Part shown: one piece after another, positions 51,601 to 62,300 of the stretch
Position numbering within the stretch: the stretch's first letter is position 1
How the letters are laid out: each line of letters starts with the position of its first letter
Assembly (NCBI GenBank): GCA_030374765.1
Contig: JARGXX010000027.1
Span: forward strand, 620,001 to 684,000
Direction: 5' to 3'
Origin: Agarophyton chilense
Taxonomy: Eukaryota > Rhodophyta > Florideophyceae > Gracilariales > Gracilariaceae
Length of the DNA stretch: 64,000 nucleotides
Made by a program: the position numbers and the translations under genes
The notes under the pieces: model-generated
Seen by the model: only the letters and a program-made list of their open reading frames with translations
The model's database searches: none
Told to the model about the DNA's origin: nothing

Positions 51601-54600
51601 GATACTCTACCTTCTGGTCAAAGAACATGGATCTGCTTCGTTTCAGAGTTACTTCAGCCCTTCTCAGGAAGTCGACTACGGTACGAAGGTGCTCGTGGTG
51701 CTCCTCTATGGTTTTCGAGTAGACCGCCACGTCCTTTATTTACACCAATGCGGTTGTCCACCTTACTTTCAACAGTATGATGTCAAGAGCCCGTTGGAAT
51801 GTTACTGGCGCATTTAGTAAACCAAAAGGCATCCGCCGGAATCGGTAGAGACCAGCGTGACAAGGGAACGCGATCTTATCTCTGTCCTTCTTGGGTATCT
51901 CTATTTGCTATGGCATCCAGTGTGGTGAATACATTTGCGTCCTCCAGGGAATCCATTCATTCATCCATTCTTGGTATCAGATAAGAGTTTCTTAGCGTAA
52001 CGGCATTCAACTTCCGAAAGTCGATATAAAACTGCATTGGGGTTTCTCTTCGTTTTTGCACAAGCACCAAGGGGCTTGCCCATTCCGCATTTGCGGGTTC
52101 GATCCTAGCTCCCAGGAGCATTCTATGCATCTCCTGTACTTCTACTTCACGGGCTTTTGTGTAACGCAATGACGGGTTAAGTCAGCGTACGGGTCTCGAC
52201 CGGTGGTAGCGTGGTAGAGCGGGTCCTAAGGTTCCAATCCTTGGCGGCGGGACTCTCAGAGTACTTGTTGCAATGGGCTGGCGTTTACTGCGTAGTCCTA
52301 TAGGTTGGAGCTACGGAAACGATGGCTTGAAGACCAAAGAGTGGAACTAATATACCAAAGGGGGTTATTTAGTACCCTAACGGTGCCTACCGTACTCTAA
52401 GGGAGAAGCCTCACTCGAGCCAAGTAAATAGTACTGGCGAGGCGCTGAGATCTCCCTGGCACTGTAGTGTTAATCTATTGCATTAATTAAATTAAACTAA
52501 TAATCTACATGAGTCCACCTGAGGTCGACCCGTACACGTGTCACATGCAAGATCCTTCAGGGCCCGGTGGCTTACCAGGTTCAACCGGTATTATCACTCC
52601 TTCACATTTTGGTCCGGCCCGGTACGGTTGGTGATGAATAGGCTTGGCGCCTGGCGCCAAGTCTATGAGATGCTTGGTTCGTTTTATCATACCCAGCCGT
52701 CCCGAAGCCATGGTTTCAAACGGCTCCACCAGGGACAGTATTCATTTTCAGCTTCTTTCACCTTTAAGGCCGATATTTACTTCTTCTCTCCAATTCTTCA
52801 CCCTCTCCACTTCTTTGTTGGTGTCGGTCTTCTCTCCGTTTTCGGTGTTTTCCTTTACCTTCTGGTTTTCATTCTCTTCCACCTCCCCCTTCTTATCCTT
52901 AACGACCACATGAGACCATGGTGGTTTGTCATACAATCACCTCTGGGGTATGCTACTGTCTTGTCTCGGGAGCGTAGTGACGCTCAACCGCAGGGAGCGT
53001 GTTGACGCTCAACCTTAGAAAGTACACGTCATAAACATCGATGGTAACAGGGCACCGTGAAAACCCGCAGGGGCAAACGGCGGGGCAACTAGACTATACC
53101 GTGTAGGTGAACGATGGTAGGCGTCGACGCGCCGTAAAATCTATGTGGTAGTTGAGAAATAATGAACCAAAAGGTATAGTTGTGACCCAAGTGGTGCCTG
53201 CCTTTATCAGACTAGGGTGGAGGAGGTGCAGTTCCCTATATGCAGTGGACAGCACTCTCCAGATCACCCGGGAGGTGCCAGCAAGGCACGGTCTCTGACC
53301 TAGTGTCAGAGACCTGGCCAGCACTGGCTACAGTGCCAGGTGGCCACTCCACTACTGTACTAAAAATAAGTATAATTACAATTACAAGTACTAACAATTA
53401 CTCAACCAGAAGGTACATGTCAACACTACACGTGGCTGACAACACCTAGATGGTAGCTTGCCCGGAGCTGCATGGCCGATGATCCCTCGCACCCATCACC
53501 TACAGGGTCAGTGCAGTATATTGACAACCTCAAAGATCAGACCTTCTGCCACTATACGACATGGTTTCATTGTGAAGATGTGACCTGGCGCTGGCAGTGC
53601 TAAACCGATGACGGGTTTTGGGGAGATTTACCAATGTGGTTGCTGATGATGCTGAGGTATACCTGGAACGGTTTGTTCGATATATTCTCGAAAATTCCAT
53701 TTGCCGTCAAGGTCGTGTGTTTGTCCACCAACCAACTTGGCATTTTTTTGAATGGATTTGATACCTAGTCGCAAAGATGTGACTTATACTACCATTTGGT
53801 GGGAAGATGGAATGGATATCCTGTGGGCTAGCCGAATCTTTTTGGATATTATACCTGCTGGTTGGTTTGCAATCTCCCGTATGGTGTTATGTTTTTGGGG
53901 TCCTTGGCGCTTACCAATAATGGCAATTCGGGACCATTGCTGAAAAGAACCGTGTGGGATCTAGAGAATATACCCCGCATGTGGCAGTCGATAAAAGATG
54001 TCTCCAGAATGCAGTCCGTTGCCAGTTGGTTGACCCCGATAAAGCGGACCCTCACCATCAGGTTTTTAACGATGACCACGAGGGTAAGGTAGCAACGGAC
54101 TGAAAGAGGTCTATTATTACTGCAATGCACAGAGCTGTATCCTGTCCAACAACCTTGGTTGTAATAGTCTGGCATTCACCGGATTGGGTCCCGCTCCTGT
54201 ATCCAGGACGGTAACACATAGAACCAAATGGTTAGTAGTAAACCCAAGGGTGATTTTTACCTTCTGGTTACTCTGTTTGAGGGAGCATATAGTGTCTGGG
54301 TCATCCATAACCTCTTCCTCTCCAGTGACCAATGAGTATTCATCCATACTTGAACCAAATGGTATTGGAAGGTCTTCCCAGTGGGCCCGGTGGGGGATGG
54401 CCTTCACTCAAACTGGTTGGCGTTTTCCGCCTCATGGACGGGCTCGGTTTACTGAGTTCCGTACGTGACCAAATTGACCTGTGAGGTGGGATAGTGGGCG
54501 CAATCGCGTTCCTTTCAGAGCGAGCTGCTTTGGGTTAGGGACTAAAGACTTTCCGATTGTTCTGCTGCCGCAACTGTAGGAGCATGGATCGTATCTGGGG

Positions 54601-56224
54601 AGCCACACTGCTACACTGCGTAGCCAAATGGTGGGGAGATAAACAAAACTAGCAAAGGAGGTTGCTTGTTGCGGGGTCTTTTAATGCCATTGTAGCTGGT
54701 GTTGGTTGGACCTTATTGGGGAATGGTACTGTCGTTCTGTATAAGAGCAACCCACAAAATTGGTTGGAAAATGGTACCGCAAAAACATGGTGGGGTGGAG
54801 CGGATACCATCGTTGAAAGAGTCGACGGTGGTTCCGACGATATCCCACCAGACAATGAACTCGACCAATTGGAACTGGAAAACGAATGTTCCCCGAGCTT
54901 AAGGTGTCGATCAGATGAATTGCTTGTACATGAGGTGCATGCCTAGCTGATCCGTCATCGGTCTTGGATACTTCTTCGATGCCGAAGACTGACCATTTCG
55001 GTTTACTCTGTGTCTCTTTCGCTGTAGGGGCCACTGTTCTCTTCTCCATTTGTAGCATATATCCTAGGCCCTGTGCATAACGCGCCAGGGCGTTGTAATC
55101 CACCTTTCGGTTGGTACCAAGGTATTTCCTTACCTGCGACCTTATTGTTTTGTCAATGTTGTCAGCATACATTGAATATAACCTAGTGGTAGTAAAATCG
55201 CTACCGCATCGCGACGGCGTCGCCTAGAGTGAGCATGCGTGATCCAATTCGGTTTGTTCTGCTCGCTGACGGTGTGTAAGCACCACAGAGTAGGTTGCCT
55301 GAATCACCTTATCGGTTGCATAGGTTTCCAAGAAGAACCTCACCACCTGTGAGTATCTAGACAAAAATTTCGTCTGTTCATCATCCACCGCCTTTTATGG
55401 ACCTATAAGCGGCTGTCTGACATGTCACCGCCCTGATTTTTGAGGTAGAACTGAAATAACTACACCGCAGGACCTTCTTAAAACCCATTTTGGTCACAAG
55501 CTATCTTTAACCACTGAAAGAAGCCGACGATGGCGATGTGGCCATCTCCAGAAAAACAGGTATCCCCAATTTTGAAACTAAGCTTCCGGTGGTGCTTAGA
55601 TATCTTTTGAGCAACCTTATCTGTATACTAAGAGTTCTTGTTCTCAAACCTATAAGTGTGATAGTCGACCGCCTTCGTAAAAGAGTCGTTCAACTGAACG
55701 ATCACCTGCAGGCCGAGATCGTTCTCGGAATCTGAATCCAACGATTCATACCGTTTAGTATTACCCTTGCGGTTAATGTTCTCTTCCTTGTAACGGGAAT
55801 AATTCCTGCTTTTCCGTAAACTTTTTGATTTTCATCCGTTGACCCACCAGACTCGGTTTCCGAGCTCGAAGAGTCGGGGTTCTATCGGTGCCCCTTTCTC
55901 TTCGCGCTTTGAGTTTTCTTCTTTTTTTTACCAGATGGTCGTCGCTGTCGCTTCTCTTCCGAGCTCGACGACCTCTCTTTACCACCAGGTCTCTACAAAT
56001 GGTTTCTTGCGCAGATCTCCCAACAGGTTTTGGTAGGTAATAATACCATGGGCCCTCAATGGCCATAAGCTCTATTCCTCTCTAAATATGGTCGCACGGC
56101 TTCCCACTAATTTGCGAATTAGAAGATGGGTTTAAAAATCACCGAAAATACCATGAGGTTTCTGAAATAAGCTTGGGCCTCCACCTTGACGGTGTTTGTT
56201 TTCGCTTCGACTTCGGGTTGGCAA
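48664..56224 (-). mobile_element. Old Ty3/gypsy chromodomain element, relic C
   Basis: Minus-strand fragments follow the order of the intact pol. Gag: about 56066-54681 (KYLGTNRKVDYNALARYAQG). Protease: 54407-53849 (VLDTGAGPNPVNARLLQP). Pre-RT: 52729-52541 (PIHHQPYRAGPK). RT: 52169-51957 (EWASPLVLVQKR, FYIDFRKLNAVTL) and 51730-51413 (EYLGHTISPRKLQV, LRNVYRRFIKGFE). The YLDD site near 51735 has become stop-Ile-Lys-Asp. RNase H end: 51108-50854 (ARWRIRLSKFEYEFQYRPG, NIADAMSRL). Integrase: 50458-50080, with the second Asp replaced in LLTHNGSNL. Chromodomain: 49260-49188. A Gly/Pro-rich tail runs to about 48664. Many stops and shifts. Copy B inserted into its gag or leader at 56225. Confidence 0.85.
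49188..49260 (-). pseudogene. Chromodomain remnant of relic C
   Basis: The minus strand reads YSVK, stop, HGYGPGDDTWELPHHISRN. The stop is TAG where a conserved Trp codon (TGG) is expected. It retains the TWEL aromatic that copies A and B have lost (TVEP). It supports a chromodomain as ancestral for this lineage. Confidence 0.7.
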
Positions 56225-57135
56225 TGTGGAGCAAAACCCGGCGACGGGAAGTGCTCTCAAGGTGTTCGAAGCCTTGCTCCCTGGGGGAGGCAGACTCAGA
56301 GACAGAGCCCTCCGTTCCACCCGTAGTGTGGGGTGTAACTCCCACGGGGGATTCCAGCAGTACCGACGGAGGTGAACGGTAGAAACCGTTGGATCGGGAA
56401 TGGGTATCCCAAAGAATGGGGAAAAATCCGGCGAAGAGGAAAAACGGGGCGAGGGTCGGGCACTAACAGGCACCGGACACGAGAACCAGAAAAGGGGCGA
56501 AAAAACAAAAGAAACCCAATACAGGGGCGAAAACCTGTCCTCGAAAGGAAACACAAAAAGCACGCAACATGTAAGCAGAACCCCCACGGGGTATCGTGCA
56601 CGCAGGTCGTCTGAGCGGTCCCAAGGGGGTGGTTGCACGGAACCCAAACGTGGGCACTCTCCAAGTGGAGTCGTGTCCCTACGCAGGCGTTGCTAACCAG
56701 AGCCCGTTCCGGGTTGTAAGGCCGAAACGATGGCGACGAAGAACCTCTAAAGGTATCGAAGACCAACCTTGGTTACCCTTTTACTCTGAGCCTCGGACTG
56801 TCAGATCTCGTCTCCCTAAGTAGGGCCCACTAACTAAACTCTACAGTAGTGCACACCTGCTCAGGGCCATACACGTGGAGATCCCACTGTCAGGGCCCAA
56901 AAGTCCAACGTTCTAACAAATATCCGATAATCGGTGCCAAAATTAAGCCACGTGTATCACGGGGCCAATCCAACCATGGGCCATCCGAATTTTCACTTCA
57001 TAGGCGAACTCTAACCAGAAAACAGTACCACCTCAGCACACCTTAGAGAGGATCATAGTCATAACCCTCGGTGGGTTCAATCCTCATTCTATGAGTTGCA
57101 TCTTCAAGTATCCCCTAACTGGGCGTTGCTCTACA
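56225..57135 (-). repeat. 3' LTR of Ty3 copy B
   Basis: 911 bp; the minus strand starts TGTAGAGC at 57135 and ends GCTCCACA at 56225. About eight differences from copy A's 3' LTR by eye. Open frames inside it (for example 56132-56647) run across the boundary into flanking DNA and are not genes. Confidence 0.95.
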
Positions 57136-57148
57136 TCTCCCCCTCCTT
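57136..57148 (-). other. Polypurine tract of copy B
   Basis: The minus-strand AAGGAGGGGGAGA adjoins the 3' LTR, identical to copy A (40467-40479). Confidence 0.9.
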
Positions 57149-57216
57149 AAGACGAGGAAGAACATTCCGAGCCGCGGGTGTCTAACTTTCCGATCACTAT
57201 ACATACTTCTTTCCCA

Positions 57217-57630
57217 ATGGAGTCCTTCACCACTTCTGAGGATCGCCACAAAACCAGGATATCGGTACAACTTTCTTCTACTCCTCCGACTTTCGGCGAT
57301 AAGCAACTTCTCGCAACAGCGGTCTCAACCAGCCCTCTCAAGGGAATGAACCCATACGTCATCAACCCACTCTCGGGGCCATCGGCCTCCGCGCCGGCGG
57401 ACAACGAAGCTCCCCAGCAGGGTGGAGATTCCTCCGATGCTACGGACCATCATGCGTCAAATCGACCTTGTCCCATCGTTGGGTTCGGCCAGCAACGTGC
57501 AGGACCTGTATCCAATCTTGGACGTGATCGACAACACCCAATGGGATCGAGTTCCAGTGGCAAATCAGCCCGCAGGGGAAGGATCCGCGCGAGACAAGTC
57601 TCCTGGCCGGTACGATCTGGGCTCCGGTAA
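57217..57630 (+). CDS. Antisense ORF 1 of copy B (unknown function)
   Basis: Counterpart of 39985-40398 in copy A: 137 residues from the ATG at 57217, one residue different (KTRISV for KTGISV). It begins 82 bp inside the LTR on the strand opposite pol. Likely continued by the overlapping ORF at 57422-58114 after a +1 shift or splice near 57420. No domain recognised. Confidence 0.5.
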   Translation: MESFTTSEDRHKTRISVQLSSTPPTFGDKQLLATAVSTSPLKGMNPYVINPLSGPSASAPADNEAPQQGGDSSDATDHHASNRPCPIVGFGQQRAGPVSNLGRDRQHPMGSSSSGKSARRGRIRARQVSWPVRSGLR

Positions 57631-58114
57631 CTGGGTCTATTACAATCCCTTCGAAGGGGTTCGCATCAGCGCGGCGCAAGCACGGGCGCTGATTGACTCG
57701 CCTCAACCGATGCCGGTGGGACACCCGACGGGGTTCATTTATACCGACGATTACGAGTACGAGCCTCCAGTAGACCTGGACGATCCAGCGTTGGATAACG
57801 ACATGCCAGCTCCTAGTGGAGTACTCCCTGTGGAGCCATTTGCACCCTTCCAACCAGTGGGAACGACCTCAGCTGCGGCGGCGAATGCATCCGGTGGCGG
57901 TCCATCTGCTCCCCCCGGGTGGGGTGTGAACACCCTTGCGCAGGCGCCGGTTGCCACTCCGCAAGCGGATAGTGTGCGACAAGGCCTCGTGAACGCGGGC
58001 ATTCCGAATCCCCCGGGTATGACGGATGTGAGCCAGATGTTGGCTTTCGCCTCGGCGTACCATCAGGGTCAGAATCCCAACGGTGGGGCGGGTCCCTCCT
58101 CGGGCTTTCGGTAG
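57422..58114 (+). CDS. Antisense ORF 2 of copy B (unknown function)
   Basis: 230 codons, GTG first, with the first ATG at 57437; no residue differs from copy A. Globular-looking N terminus, acidic middle, Pro/Ala/Gly-rich C terminus ending GGAGPSSGFR. The stop is followed 60 bases on by a long pyrimidine tract (about 58175-58328). No function can be assigned. Confidence 0.55.
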   Translation: MEIPPMLRTIMRQIDLVPSLGSASNVQDLYPILDVIDNTQWDRVPVANQPAGEGSARDKSPGRYDLGSGNWVYYNPFEGVRISAAQARALIDSPQPMPVGHPTGFIYTDDYEYEPPVDLDDPALDNDMPAPSGVLPVEPFAPFQPVGTTSAAAANASGGGPSAPPGWGVNTLAQAPVATPQADSVRQGLVNAGIPNPPGMTDVSQMLAFASAYHQGQNPNGGAGPSSGFR

Positions 58115-58501
58115 TTCCGCCTTCGGGCAATTGTGGAGTCCATAGCTTGGCGACAATAGTAAACTTCTGATATTTGCATAACTTCCTTTCTTCTTCCTTC
58201 CTAGGATCTTAACTTCTACTTCTTCTCTTCTTCCTTCTTAGGATCTTCTTCATCTTCTCCCCTTCCTAGGGTCCAATCTTCTTCTTAATCTTCTTCTCCA
58301 CTTCGTGGGTCTTCTTTTCCTTTTTCATCATAAACTGTCCCGATAACCGGTGTTGTGTTCCCCGGTCAACGGCGCTAGGCCGAGGGCCAGTAGACCTTCC
58401 CTCTCAATACGTGTTCTTCGGGATACTCTCCTCAATTCCTCTTCAGAGGTCCAACATCTTCCTCACTTCGAGGTCGCATCCACACCAGTTCCCGTGGTGG
58501 C

Positions 58502-58741
58502 TTACCCGGCTTGGGCACGATCCAGATTTGGAGGCAAGGTTATCCGAGCGCGTCGGTGATAGGATAAAACCTTAGACCTCAGAAGGTGCTCAATGGGTTC
58601 CACTGTATCCTCATCAGGCGAGAATCCGTACCATCGGACTTGGTAGCGAACTTCTCCCTCGGGGGTGTAGATGTGACGCACGATGCGATCGATAACGAAT
58701 TCCTGCGGGTACACTTTTCCCTGTTCGGGCTTCTCTTCCAT
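58502..58741 (-). CDS. Separate chromodomain ORF of copy B
   Basis: 79 residues from the ATG at 58741, same protein as copy A. It lies beyond the pol stop and is not fused to integrase. Preservation of the same separate arrangement in both copies argues against a recent stop mutation in copy A alone. Confidence 0.85.
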   Translation of the reverse strand: MEEKPEQGKVYPQEFVIDRIVRHIYTPEGEVRYQVRWYGFSPDEDTVEPIEHLLRSKVLSYHRRARITLPPNLDRAQAG

Positions 58742-59323
58742 CTTGGAACGCTCTAGTTCCCTTGAGGGTGTCAACGTAGGGTCTAGACACACCCCGGTGG
58801 GTTCTTTTCCGTGTTGCGAGCGGGTCTCAGCACTTCGTCCAAACGGCGCCGAGTGGCCTGTGGGCTACGTTGTAACTTCCGTCTACGGAGTCAAAACGGC
58901 CCAGTTTTGGGTTTTTCTTAAAGCTAAGATCTTCCCGATGACAACGGTTTTCTTAGATTCCGTGACGGTTGAGAAACCGCGACGCGGTAGCGTCTCCAAT
59001 CTCAGGGGGGTAAGACTTCAACGTCAACCCGAGCTACGGGGACGAACGTTGCTCCCGTGCAACGCGCCGTGCGACGGAGGCGGTTTGCGCGACGGTTGGT
59101 CGTCAGAGCCTTTTGATTGGCTCGGTGCCATTCGACGTGTGCCACCCAAATGCGCGAGCGCCCCGTGTGGGGTGACCGTTCCTTGTGTGGGAAAATCTGC
59201 ATATGCGGATGTGGGGTGGCGCTTTCCACACGGGCTAGCACTCTCCTGAGCTGTCCCCGACGAGTCTCACTCATTTCTTTCCCATTCCTGAGGGTTCCAG
59301 TGTCTCCATAGGAGTTTCTATTC

Positions 59324-62300
59324 CTATTCCATAACGGAGAGCCAAATTTGGTCAACCTCGTCGTCGAGATCTTCCCCGTGCGGGTCCGCTGACACAGCTC
59401 GTTCCCGAGAAAGCGGGGTTTGAGTGTGCGACACCTCAGTGTCTCTTCCGCGGCGGCGGGTGATCGTCGGCTCTGTAGGCGTTCCGGGTGCGGAGTTCTC
59501 CACACGACTCTCCCTAGGCGGGTTTTCGTCTTCTTTTCTGACGTCGTGCTTGGCTGGGTCGGCGGTGATGTCGCTACCCATACGCTGGGGTTGTGACTTC
59601 TCTGTCGCCGGCTCGGTCGGGCTCGCCGTCTCACTGTGAGAACTAGATTCCCTGTTAGGGCGACTGGCTGACGCCGAAACATCGTCCTGAGAAGGAACTA
59701 AGTCCTCCTCCCCCTCCTTAGGCGGAGAGCCAGGAGGCTTGATTACCTCCGGTGGGGGAGTAACTCTGTAAGAGTTCGTTGACTGGGCCCTTGAGGGAGC
59801 GGGCCCAGATTCGGGATTATCAGAAGTTTCCGGTAGGTTGGTTAAACCACGTTCCGGGTGCGGAAGTATAACGGGGCGGGTGTTCGAATCTCCGCCTAAC
59901 GGGTTAACTTCCATTGAATCATCCCCAGTGGAGGGTGTTGGTGCCGATACCACTTCCACATTTGGGTTGGGCGCTCGTGTGATGCGGTCCCTGGAGATCC
60001 GTTCGTGGCGGTTAGCGATATCCAGTACCACCGTGTCCGGGTCTACAGAAACCACACGATAGGGTCCGTCCACAATTGGCGAGAGCTTGTGCCTACGTTC
60101 CTTTTCAGGATGGTAGTATTCCTTTCGAAGAAAGACGAAGTCGTCGGGCTCCACCTGAGGTAGAGGTTTGCGAACCCGATTGTCAAAGTCCTTCTTGTAG
60201 GCGCGTTGAGCTTTGTCCATTGCTTTCCGGGCTATCGGCACCATCTTCGTAAGCCACTCCTTCCAGGCTTCTCGGTACAATCCCGGTGACGGGTACGTCG
60301 ACAGCGTCGGTTGAGCCTCGATGGTGACCGGCGGCGGTGTCCTCGACAGTACCAGTTCAAATGGGGATAACGATGTAACCCGATGTACCTGGGTGTTGTA
60401 TGCATACGTGATAGCGTCTGTGTACAAGTCCCAATTTTTGGGGTGATCCGCAACATACGATCTCAAAGCGTTGAGTATCGTGCGGTTAAACCTCTCCACC
60501 TGGCCATTCCCCTGAGGGTGATACGTAGTAACAAATAAATTCCTTACATCAAGGATTCGACATACATCCTGAAAGAACTTTGATGCGAATTTCCCTCCGT
60601 TGTCGGATAACAACTGCACCGGCGGTCCATATACGAACACCCAATGGGTCACGAACGCTTGCGCGACGGTAGCGGCGGTGATCCGCTTCAGCGGCACAGT
60701 TCTCGTTAGCTTAGAGAATCTGTCAGAAATGACAAGCAGATACCGATGACCTCTAGGCGTCCTGATAAACTCCCCTAGGATGTCTATGGCCACGAATTCG
60801 AGTGGAGGCCGTGCCGGGAACAGCGTCAACTTCTTAGAGTGCTTCCGAAGTTTGACGTCATTCTTGGCGCAATTGGCGCAGGCCCGTCTGACGGCGTAAC
60901 AATCGAATGCCATTGCCGGCCAGTAAAAGTCCCTTCTCAACGTGAGGTACAGTTTTCTTCCCCCGGGGTGGGCGCCAACCTTCACATAGTGAGTGAGGTG
61001 TAATACCCTCTGTTGTAGGGTGTGCGGCACCACTATCCTCGGGCGAGGTCCAACGGTCCTGATTAGGTAACCCTGATCGTCGTCCTCGAAAGGTAACTGA
61101 AATCCTCCGTTGAGGCGAGCACGAATCCGTGTACAGAATGGGTCAAGCTGTTGCTCGCGTATCATCTCCTCTGGAGAGATAGGTATGAAAGAGCCGGTCG
61201 GCGAATCCAGACTCTCGTTGACGAGTATATCGTCACAAACATCATCCGTCAGCGGTTGAGCTCCTCCCTCGAGGTCCGATACCATAAAACATGGGATTTC
61301 ATCGTCCTCGTAGGGTTCCGTTTCCGCTGTGGTTCCCAAGCGGGATAGTGCATCAGCCTGAGTGTTCAGCTTCCCTTTCTTGTACAGGATCTCAAAGTCG
61401 AATTCCGACAGTCGGAGACGCCAGCGCATAAGGCGGCCCGAGGGTTCGGAGATCTCCAGGAGCCAACGCAAGCATGCGTGGTCCGTATGGACTTTGAAAC
61501 GAGTACCCATCAGATAGGGCCGAAGTGTAGCTAAGGCCCACACAACGGCTAAACGTTCTTTCTCGGAGACCGAGTAGTTCCTTTCATGGACATTCAGGGA
61601 ACGTGACCAGTACCCAATAGGGTGACGTTCACCATCCTCAGAGGATTGGAACAGTGCACACCCTACTTGGTTTGCACTAGCATCGGTGTCCACTTCGTAA
61701 GGGAGCCCAGGATTGGGTAGAGCCAAGATTGGCGGTAATGTTACGGCATTCACCAGTGCCGTGAAGGCAGACGCTTCCGCGTCGCCAAAAGGTTCCAGTT
61801 CAACTGGTTGTGCCTTAGTCAGGAGCCTGTTGAGGGGGGTGGCAATATCCGCAAAGTTCGGGACGAATCGGCGATACACGTTACACAGACCTAAGAAGGA
61901 TCGCAACTCCGTTTGAGTTTTCGGATGTTTTGCTTCCTTCAAGGATTTCACTCGTACTTCATCGATTGAAAGCTGTCCAGGACGGATGATATGACCCAGA
62001 TACTTAACCGAATCGGTGAAAAACTCGCACTTCTTGAGTTTCAAGGTGATTCCCGCGTCGCGGAGTATCATCATTACGTCCCTGACGTGTTCGAGGTGGT
62101 CATCCAGGTTGTTGGAGAAGACCATAATGTCGTCTAAATACACTAGACACGTCCTCCACTTGAAGGGAGCCAACAGAATGTCTATCGCCCGTTGAAACGT
62201 TGCGGGGGCATTTGTCAACCCAAAAGGCATCCTCCGGAATCGGAAAAGTCCTTGATGACACACGAAAGCCGTTATGTCTCGATCTTCCTCCCTAATAGGG

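Noticed and set aside
52200..52260. tRNA-like A box (TAGCGTGGTAG) and B box (GGTTCCAATCC)
   Set aside because: The boxes are too close together, no anticodon arm or paired acceptor stem is present, and the region aligns with the Ty3 relic C pol spacer; probably chance.
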